64,000 nucleotides of DNA from Pseudovirgaria hyperparasitica (taxonomy: Eukaryota > Ascomycota > Dothideomycetes > Acrospermales > Acrospermaceae): NCBI RefSeq assembly GCF_010093815.1, contig NW_022985550.1:1501074-1565073 (forward strand), given 5' to 3'. The position numbers and the translations under genes are program-made. The notes beneath the pieces are model-generated. The model searched no databases. It saw only the letters and a program-made list of their open reading frames with translations, and was not told where the DNA came from. Of the stretch, positions 24,128-33,615 are shown piece after piece. Each line of letters starts with the position of its first letter. Position 1 is the first letter of the stretch.

Positions 24128-25943
24128 ATGCCTAAATTCAAAGTCAGCCAGGAGATCAACCTTCCCGATATTCCTTTCCCCTTTCGTTGGATACCTTCAG
24201 AGAATGCTGCAGATGACATCAAACTCGCCGTACAAAAGCGCACTGAGATGACTGTAGAGCGACTGTGCTGGGTGTTACGGAACGCACCTCGGTCCAACAG
24301 TATAAGAGACTACATCTCCTCTTTTGACGTGTCAATGGTTCGTTCAAATTTATCAACAAACTTGAATGGCCATAACCCATTATTTTACGCTGTGGCATCA
24401 ATGCACGTAGACGTCGTCGGTTTGCTAGTGGGCCTTGGAGGGGACATCAATGTCGCCCTCCCATCGAGACCTGGTTTAAGTATTCCTCTGATTGCTTTCG
24501 CTGCGCTTGAAGGCTGGTGTAGACTTCGTCGCCACCAAGGCACTGAAATGATACGAAAACTGTTGGCTCTAGGTGCCGACCACGAGCTGATACCTCGCGA
24601 CATGTGGGAGGACTATATTCGCGCGCCAGCAAAGCTCGCTCCTCCAGGGGCCCTACCACCAAAGGCCACTTGGTGCTCTGGAAGAATTCGAATCGCCCTC
24701 GCCAAGGCTCTCAACCTCACTGATCGATATCTGCTTTTTACAGCGGAGGAATACAAAAGTCCCAGCAGACTTCAGTCCCAAATTCTCAGCGACACGCAGT
24801 CGAAAAGCCTATTCGAGCTTCCATTCTACGTTGTAGCTCAGCGCTATGCTATCGAGCGTATCCAAAAATCCCTTATGTCTCACATTGTCGTGCAAGATAG
24901 GCGACCTTTAGTTTTAATATTTGGTGGGCCTTCAGGACATGGCAAGACAGAGTTAGCACGCCAAATAAAAGACCTTCTCAATGTGTCTTTTCACAACGTC
25001 AACTGCACAGACATGAAGTTCAATAACGATATCTTTGGTCCTCATGCGCCATATAAGGGATACGAAGACGGATCACCCCTCAACAATTTCCTGGCGGATC
25101 GGAATGGCAATCGAGCTGTTGTGCTGCTTGATGAGTTTGAGAAAACAAGTCAAGAGGTACATCACACACTGCTCAGGCCATTTGACGAAGGTCTGTAGCA
25201 TTCTGGCTGCCACTATTCATTAAAGGGCTTTCTAATCATATACAGGTATATATCAAGACCGTAGAAATGGTGATAACGTTGGTTGTAAGAACATGATCTT
25301 CATCATGACTACAAATCTTTTCGACGATGAGATTACGGCGTTCTACAACAACCATCTCGCCAAAAAGTCTCATACAGAAAGGAAGAATGTCAATGGGACC
25401 ATCTACAGAGAGTTGCAGTCGCGCCTCCGTCAGAAGATGCGCCAGAGATTTGGGGTAAGTGAAACATTCATGTTTTCCAACGTTGGGAAATTAACACGCT
25501 AATCGCTCAAATAGGTTCCTCTGGCAGGTCGCATCCGAGAAATTGTGCCGTTCTTTCCGTTCTCCCCAACAGAATTTCCAGTCGTGAGTCACAAGAACAT
25601 CCTCAAGCTGAGTGACTCCCTATACCCTCCGCCAGACAAGGACAATAAACGATACTTGGGGAAAATTCATATAGAAGTTGTAGACGAAGAAGCAGTTTGT
25701 CAGAATATTGTATATGACTCACAGGAAGGAGCACGCTCAATTGAGCGGGACATTGAGGATAAGATCAGAAATGGTGTCTTAGATCTTTATCTGGACAGAG
25801 ACGACAGCCTGGAAAATATTGCTAAGTCCCCACTGATGAATATGGAGGTTACAATTGAGCCGAATGATGGTGATAGGAAGATGATCATTGTACGCGATAA
25901 TGGCACTATCTCTGCACCTCGCGAGTTCCCTCTATCATTCTAG
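24128..25943 (+). CDS. Ankyrin + ClpB/Skd3-type AAA+ ATPase
   Basis: Three exons (24128-25190, 25246-25454, 25515-25943) with introns of 55 and 60 bases give 566 residues. Residues about 75-170 hold two or three ankyrin repeats (NPLFYAVASMHVDVVGLLVGLGGDIN; MIRKLLALGADHEL). A single HSP100-class AAA+ module follows: Walker A GGPSGHGKTE at 266-275, the substrate-gripping pore loop YKGYEDG, Walker B VVLLDEFEK with Asp335-Glu336, sensor-1 region IFIMTTN, the RIREIVPFFPFS segment equivalent to the NRIDEIV part of ClpB, and the sensor-2 EGAR with its small C-terminal domain. Ankyrin plus one ClpB-type AAA ring is the layout of animal CLPB/Skd3, a disaggregase. Unlike that protein there is no mitochondrial presequence, so a cytosolic location is inferred. 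All key residues are present. It lies 0.6 kb before the RdRP on the same strand. Confidence 0.85.
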
Positions 25944-26524
25944 TTCAAAACATCCTCACGAGAGTTATGGAATCTGTTCAGTCGGGATAGGGAAGTATGG
26001 TGATAGAGCTATACTATACGTTTCGGATTATAAGTTAAATTATAACATACTTTATCTAAGCCTAATTTTTTAGTTGAACCTCAATGACAAGACTTCTATT
26101 TCGGTAGCTAGGCCAAGTTCCTAGAGCTCCTATACTGCACAAAAATCTAATGATAACGTTATAATAGCCTAAATTGGAGGATGTTATGTAAATACTTCGC
26201 ATTCTTACTTTTGATCTCGAGTGGAAGCATGATCTATCTCTTCGGCTTGACTGTCCGTCCCGAATAGAGTTGACTCGGTCCTTGGAGATTTATTTCTAGA
26301 ACTTCTAAATATTACTGGAATTTGGTATCTAGTAGCCGTACTCTACTAATAGTCTAATACTCTAATTGGTATGAAGTATGAATCGTCTAAAGCGGGGCAT
26401 CACTGCTTGCAGCTACATCCCTGCCTAGCTGAGATACTTCATCGGATTACTTCCCGTACGCTCCGCCTTGCTTCTCGCATCAACCAAGAAATCTCACGTA
26501 CAGTTGAATCTCCTACTTTTCGTG
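25944..26524. other. AT-rich spacer, RdRP promoter region
   Basis: 581 bases between two plus-strand genes. From about 26030 to 26360 it is rich in TA steps and CTAG/CTAAT words, like the spacers at 11.8 and 33.0 kb. No gene is seen. It must carry the RdRP promoter. Confidence 0.5.
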
Positions 26525-29500
26525 ATGGAAGTTTTTATGCATAATGTGCCTGGAGATCTGACAGACAAGAGCCTCGCCATCCAACTAAGGCCAGTGATGG
26601 AAGCTCTGAATATCCGGGACTGGAGGTGCGAAAAGGTGAGGAAGAAGGCATTTGCTACTATTACATTTCTCCACACCGGTGATGGTATCCGGTTCCGACA
26701 TCAGCATGAGCAAGAACCTGTCTCGACCATCAATCTAAGCGGTAAGCCTCAGTACAAAGCAAGGTTGCATCTACTTGGAAATGAAGTGTACTGCACCTTA
26801 AGCCACAAGAATCCAAATCCGTTCCTTCTCAAATCTCTTGCGAAGGTTGCTGAAGATCGTTCTCATATGGAAAAAGAGAGGTAGGAAATCTAACATTAGG
26901 GATGATACGGCATTAACCTCTATTAGCAGACGCCCAGAAGAACCGAAAGATGATACAGTGGTATTTACAACGAAGAGTATATCTTGCGGCTGCTATAGGT
27001 ACATGGGCAAGAGCCTGGCTTACTTTCCAGAATTTGTGTGGCCAACGATCGAAGGCTCGGCGAGATTTTTGAAACAGTCGCTGTTTATCAGTTATCGGGA
27101 TTCCCATGGCTGCAAGAAAGTTGAAATTCCGTTTCGGATCATCGAAAGTCTTGTTGCATCGGCTGCCTCCCATACACTCACTTTGACTCTCTGGGAGCCC
27201 CCAAAGCTCTATCAAGTGCACGATCAGCAGCTTCAGAGCGCCATGGCACAACTAAGCTTCAATCGACGTGCGGAAAAAGGACCCGATATGAGCCGCCTCA
27301 GTGGCTTGACCCAAGATGTTTACGACCACCAAAGGATTATGGGTCTGACTCTTGTCTTTCAGCTCACAGTGTCCGCGTTTGCATTTGATGTATACGTGAA
27401 TAGACTAATCAAACGCGAGACTATCTCGATATGGCAGCGAGATCTCTGTAAGCCCAAAGTGTCCCAAGAAAGATCTCTGCGGCTCGATCAGCAGAATTTG
27501 CAAGCACAGATCCAAAATGTCACGAAAAGCGTGCCATTCAGTGTCTTATTCCAGATGGAAGCTCTGGTGCGCAACGGGTATCTTCTACCGTCGACTGTTG
27601 AGGGCCTACTGAAGAGAATTGCGACGTGCTCGGAGAGCATCTCTGATACCGCTATTAGAAAGTTGTTCGAACAACTACCGTTTCCAGGCCCAGAGGTTGA
27701 CGCATCTGTGTTCGACTTAGATGAGCTATGGGATTACTTGTTAGACAACGAGATCCAAACTAGGGAGGCGCTCTTCAAGCCTCTGATCACTGTAAGATTC
27801 ATCGCGCACTTAATCAAGTTCGAAGGTTGGGGATTCCCACGCGTCGCTAATAGTCATCTAGGATAGAGCTCTTCAAAATATTGTCATGGTTTACAAAGCT
27901 CGTGTAACACCAACTCGAACTACCCTTCATGGCCCTGAGCCTGAAGCAAAGAATCGTGTGCTCAGGCGCTTCCCGGAACATACGAATTTCTTTCTGCGCG
28001 TACAGTTCTGTGAGGAGGACGGTACTGATCTGCAATTTAGCACCACTGTATCAAACCGGAAAGTATATGATCGCTTCACTAGTGTTCTGAATAAAGGTAT
28101 CAGCATCTGTGGTAGAGTGTATGGCTTCCTCGGATTTTCGCACTCGTCTCTCCGCAGTCACGCCGCTTGGTTCATGTCCACTTTCTTTAGTGAGAAGCAG
28201 CTACAGTCTTATGTCACCATCATCAAGTGGCTCGGTAATTTCGACAAGATTCGGTCTCCTGCTCGCTGTGCTGCTCGGATCGGCCAGGCCTTCTCCGAGA
28301 CCCCTCTTGCTGTTTCATTAACAGACAACAGTATAAAAACACGTCAGATCCCGGATGTGAGTGTTCGTACAGATGGCGTGGAACGTGTTTTCAGCGACGG
28401 CGTCGGACTCATCTCACAAACGGCTTTGGAACTGATACACAAAGCGCTACCCAACCAGAACTCGTATCCAACATGCTTTCAGATCCGTTGGGGTGGAGCG
28501 AAAGGCATGATTAGCCTACATACCCGTCTACAAGGCAATGTTATGCTTTACCGCCCATCAATGGTTAAGTTTGAAAGTCAGGTTACTGCCAACCTGGAGA
28601 TATGTGACCTAGGTCGCAAGCCAATTGCCATGATGTTGAATCGTCAGGTACGTCTAGTCCTCAGTACACAGTTGCCTATACAAAGCCTCATATATTAACA
28701 TGATAATTCTCAGCTTGTCAAAATCCTCGAAGATTTGGGCGTATCTTACAACTGGTTCTCGGCGCGTCAACAAGAAGCACTCCGCCATCTCCGACTACTT
28801 ACTGCAAACGTCACGAATACCGTAAGTTATCTCCAGCACCAGAAAATCGCAGACAGCATTGGTTTTCCGCAGTTGATTCGGCGTCTAAACGATATCGGAG
28901 CGAGCTACAAACACGACCGCTTCCTCCGCTCTGTTGTAGAGACTCTGATTCTACGGGAGCTGCGGCTGCTAAAACACAAAGCTAGAATAGAGATCCGAGA
29001 AGGCGTTACACTTTTCGGCATCATGGATGAGACTGGCTACCTGGAAGAAGGTGAGGTCTTCATCACTTTCGAGAAGTCGAAGTCCGGCTTCTTAAAGACG
29101 TCTTTCCTCGATCTTGATAACCAGCAGATTATCGTTACCAGGTCCCCGGCACTTCATCCTGGTGACATTCAACTTGCTACAAACATTGTTCCACCGGATT
29201 ACCACTCACTCAGAGCACATCGCAATTGCATCATCTTCTCTCAAAAGGGCCAGAGAGACTTGCCGAGCTGCTTGAGCGGTGGTGACCTTGATGGTGATAT
29301 TTATAACATCATCTGGGATCAAAACGCGGTCCGTGAGTGTAGATATGTACAAAAGCCAGCAGACTATGCTCGTGTAACCCCTATCAGTCTCGACCGACCT
29401 GTGACGAAAGAAGACATGTCTAGCTTCTTCGTCAAATTCATGGAGACAGATCAACTGGGCATCATTGCTGTGAAGCATATGTGTCTTGCAGATCAAAAAG

Positions 29501-30561
29501 ATGCCGGCACTATTGATGCTGGTTTGTTACTCGGGTACCCAGCTATGATAGCACGCCTCGCTAATCCTTCATCCAGGGTGCAAGACTCTTGCAGAGATGC
29601 ATTCAACAGGTGTTGACTACTCGAAAACAGGTATTCCTATCGACATGTCTCAACTAAGAGGTCTAAAAATTGATCGTCACCGGCCTGATTTGTAAGTGAA
29701 AGCAACTCAAGTAGCCTGGTATTGAGCAAAAAGAGACTTACATACACGTAGCCTTGCGCCCGCTCCTATTGCAAATATCAAGGATCGTACCGAGATCATA
29801 TTTGACGCGCCTACCGCTCCAAGTGCGGAGGTGAATGCAGACGAAGAAAGTACAGGACCTTCCTACTCATACTACAAGTCCGACAAAGCTCTTGGACGGC
29901 TCTATCGCGCAGTAGATGAAAAGAAAGTTTGGTATGACGAAGTCAAGACTAGTTACAAGCCAGATGTTGACATATGGTCAATGTTCCGAGACTACGTGTA
30001 TGATGAGCTTGACCACTCGTATACACAGATGAGGTATTCGAAGTCGCACATAAAGGAGGCCTGGGAAATTCGTCACGCGTGGGTGTTCTTGTCCTAGCCT
30101 GCTTCCGAACTCTGATTCCCTCCAGATACGAAGGCGGCGTCGCAACCACGACTGCCGACTACTCGGAGCATGCATCTAAGACTCTCACCGAGCTAGAATT
30201 TTTCACTGGTAACATCTTTAACAAAACAGGCTCTCAAACGCCACGCCAACGCGACAAGTCCATGAAACTCAAGGACGAATTTGATCGTATCACGAAATGG
30301 GGAGCTACCATGATGCGTAGACGTAATCTCATGGCACTGGAAGAGGATGAAGATGAACGATTTAGTCAAAAGAGTGGCACTGATGAAGCTTTGAAGTTAT
30401 GCCTTGCTTGTTTCGACGTAGGTCGGATGGACGATCCGCAGAAACGAAATGGTATGGGTGGGAGGGCTAAGAATACCTGTGAGAGTTTCAAGGTCGTCGC
30501 GGCGTGCTGCGTCGTAAAGGAACTTGATGCAGCTATATGGAGAGCAGAAGCTGGCCATTGA
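26525..30561 (+). CDS. RNA-dependent RNA polymerase of the RNA-silencing type
   Basis: Seven exons (26525-26880, 26930-27791, 27862-28647, 28714-29521, 29577-29691, 29752-30078, 30126-30561) with introns of 47-70 bases close in frame to 1229 residues. ATG 26525 is the first in frame. The N-terminal ~70 residues (MEVFMHNVPGDLTDKSL...) look like an RRM-type fold. The conserved RdRP body runs from about residue 400: the segment VTPTRTTLHGPEPEAKNRVLR, GFSHSSLRSHAAWF, PDVSVRTDGVERVFSDGVG, QIRWGGAKGM, and the catalytic loop SGGDLDGDIYN with Asp859, Asp861 and Asp863, followed by LAEMHSTGVDYSKTG. All three Asp that bind Mg2+ are present. The enzyme makes double-stranded RNA for quelling, meiotic silencing or antiviral defence. 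The intron 4 donor (GTTTGT at 29522) is inferred from frame and a GCTAAT branch site. Confidence 0.93.
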
Positions 30562-31004
30562 TCACGATGACGAACTTAATGATTTGCTAAATTCCGTGCC
30601 AGACAATTGGCGTTTCCATGGTCAGGTTCGGGAATTTTTTATGACACCGTATATACTCCTGCCTCGTCATCTGAGGTTCATGTTGCTCCACTAAGACCGG
30701 AATGATATGGAGCCAGACACCATTCGTTAAAGTTGTGTTCGTCCTCTGTAGATTTTTCATAACGTCATATGACCATATAACACTACGATCCTACGACAGA
30801 CTATGAGCGTCTATTACGACGCATAGGAATATTTGCACATCTTAAGATAGTGTGTATCATCAGGCGTTGCATAAATAGCCTGGGTCAGCCGGTTCCTTTG
30901 CAGTACGATGTTATTATTACGACTGACCAGACTATGCGACGTTACCCAAGGAGACGAGAAAGAGAGACCGCGACTGTACTGCAGAAGTCTTGTCTATCAT
31001 GACA
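30562..31004. other. Convergent spacer between RdRP and CoA-transferase genes
   Basis: 443 bases between two 3' ends; no feature seen. Confidence 0.6.
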
Positions 31005-32699
31005 CTACGTCTCAAATTTTGCTCTCGCTTGCTGGCCAAGGTGCAAAAGCCGCTCGATTTTGTCCTTAGATCCTTTGACGAATGACTCCGCAACTTCGTC
31101 TTTCCGCATCGGATCCAAGGCTAACACGTCATATCCATCGTCGAATCCTGGAAACACCGGCCTGCTAGAGCCGATTGTCTGCAAAATACAGAGTTCGTAT
31201 GCCAGGGGCGTCAGGCTCATCTTGGGCAACGGTGCCAGCGTTTTCAAATACCCCAAGTTTGTCTGACCTTGAAGCATTTCCGGTGGCAGTGCTCTCGAAC
31301 CTGAATCCTGAACTGCACCGAAGCGACTTGTCTTGAAGTACTTGAGAATGCCCATTGCTGTACCACACAGACTGGGGCTGATATTCCAGCCGATCGCAGG
31401 GTCAGTCTTTCCGGTGAACCGCTTCAACAATACGCTTTGCACCGCCAAAGCCGTCGCGTACCCAGTCGTGTAGTCATTGATCACCATCCCAGGTGGCCAC
31501 CTAGGCTTTGCATCTTCCTCTCCCTCGCCCATAACAGCCATCATACCGCTGCTAGCCGAACCTTGCATATCGAAGCCAGGCTTGGAAGCCCACGGCCCGG
31601 TTGTACCATAGCAGCGCGTGCGACAAACAATCAACCCCGGGTTGATCCGACGTAGATCTTCTTCGCCGAACCCGAACTTCGAAATAGCATTTGCTCGGTA
31701 CGAATCGATCCATACATGTGCTTGCCCGACCAGATCTCTGAGACGAGATACATCACTTCCCCTATGGAGGTTCAAGCGAGAGGATGCAGTACCTAGGTTG
31801 GCGTATGTGTAGACGAAGGGGTGCTCAAACCCATGAGTGAACATGATTTGAAGAACAGAAGCCCCGTGTTCAGCGAGGGTTCGGCCGGCGGATGGACCAG
31901 CGATGGCGTGAGTGAGACAGAGAACCTTTATACCTGATAATGGTCGGTGGCATGAATCGGGAAGATACGACCAAGGAATATTCTCTGTTATGGGTTGAAG
32001 GCTCTTTGCAGGCTCAGTGGGAACCCATGGCAGTTGGGCCAAATGACTGCCTTGAGGATGTGAACTCCATGATTCTTCAGTCTGACAGATGGCCATGGGC
32101 ATGCCTGCTGCAGCAGCCGCAACTTCGAGCTCTGTGGTTATCATCAACGTCAGGCCAACCCGGAAAACTATCGCAGTGCGTCAGTGCCTACCTTCCGAAT
32201 TCCACTTCCTCACTGCGTTCCTCACAGCACTCTCTGCAACCGAACAACCCAAAAATGCACTCCATCGATACACCAGATCAACGTACACAGCACTCAGGAC
32301 GACCGACCGTCCATCCCTTGTCTCAAAGATATTGAAAAGAAAAGGATTGCCAGCCACCATATCCAACGGTATCTCCTGTCCATTGAGTGAAGGCGTCATC
32401 CCAATATCCGGATCGATATAGTTGTGTCCGCGCCGCAGATCAGACTCAACGCATTGTCGCTTGCCCCCTCGAGCCTCCCATATCTGCGCTGCTGTGACAG
32501 CATTTGCCAATGCCGGTATTGTGCCTATGAGTGACAGATTGATCTTCTCGCTTTTAGTCTCCGACACCGGCGGAATGCCTCCGATGAAACTGATTGTGGG
32601 TCCTTTCTCACTGGTGGGTAAAGGGATGTTGAAATCGAGCAGAATATCTTGCAAAGTACGCAGTGCGACCTCGTGGGAGGTCACTGACGAGCCAGCCAT
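31005..32699 (-). CDS. Class III (CaiB/BaiF family) CoA-transferase
   Basis: Two exons (32699-32192 and 32131-31005) around a 60-base intron (GTAGGC...CACAG) give 544 residues. The fold is the interlocked CaiB/BaiF type. The second half contains LSGIKVLCLTHAIAGPSAGRTLAEHGA, the hallmark start of the family core (normally VLDLTRVLAGPxxxRxLADLGA), RINPGLIVCRTRCYGTTGPW, and PGFDMQGSASSGMM, where the Asp is the residue that forms the glutamyl/aspartyl-CoA anhydride. WPPGMVINDYTTGYATA follows, as in family members. The first ~170 residues hold the other lobe. Such enzymes move CoA between carboxylic acids; the acid is not predictable. No targeting signal is visible. It is divergent from the GH2 gene. 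Confidence 0.88.
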
Positions 32700-33615
32700 G
32701 ACTGAAGGCAGACACGCGGTAAGTTTATCGCGACACGAACAGGATCTTGGAGGGCAGCATGTGAGTATTTATATGGTAAATGGATACACTGGTACGTCTC
32801 CAACTAAGCTTTTACGTGAAAAATAGGATGACGTTGTCGAATCGAGTGAATAGAGCATGGGTAAATTCCGTGGAAGTCGGCCACGATCAAATTATTCAGC
32901 TACACGCATATGCTCTGTAAGGCGGGATACTCCGTCGTAGTTCTCCGAGCGAATTTAGAACAGCCTAGGCGTTCACTGTAGGGGTCAAACAAACAACTCA
33001 TAACAAGAGATGTCTTCGATAGAGATTTGATGCATCTTGACCACTTTAGGGAAGTAGAGCAACAAAAAATAAGAGCAGGAAGTAACGAGTATACTCTCTT
33101 ATTATCAGGTGATGTTACTAGGCCTACATAAATGGTAATATAATAAGTTGGTCTGATGAAATAGTGCTACAAACAAGCTTTGGAAGATATAATCCCCAAA
33201 TCCGAGAAAAGTATCAGTAGTACTTAATATATAGACCTTCCACTTCAGTATTCCCGCTAAAAGGATAAAGTAGAAGTTTTATATGCAAGTTTTCAACCTA
33301 ACATCAACTTGCACTTCGTTAACTCGTTCGCAGAGACAGCGAACATTGCATTTAGCCGGCCAGCTAACAAGCATATACCCCAGATTCGCGGGTAGCCAAG
33401 ATAAAGACCCACATCCTCCCCTCTTCACGACGTAGGGTTGATCCCTACCGCTATCCAATAAGACCACTTACTGATAGTTTTATCCGGAAATTCTCATTCT
33501 CCATGCCACGCCACATAACGATCATCAGTCGGGGTCTCGACCATGTATTTAGCAGCACTGCTGCCCTCAATGTTCCTCTGCCGATGGAAATCCCACTTGT
33601 GTATTTACTAACAAA
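32700..33615. other. Divergent promoter region of CoA-transferase and GH2 genes
   Basis: 916 bases between two start codons. The middle (about 32990-33290) is AT-rich with many TA steps. No gene is visible. Both promoters must lie here, so shared regulation is possible but not shown. Confidence 0.5.

Noticed and set aside
29522-29576. Frame break in the RdRP as a sign of decay
   Set aside because: A 55-base intron with a GTTTGT donor and a GCTAAT branch site restores the conserved segment after the catalytic loop in phase.
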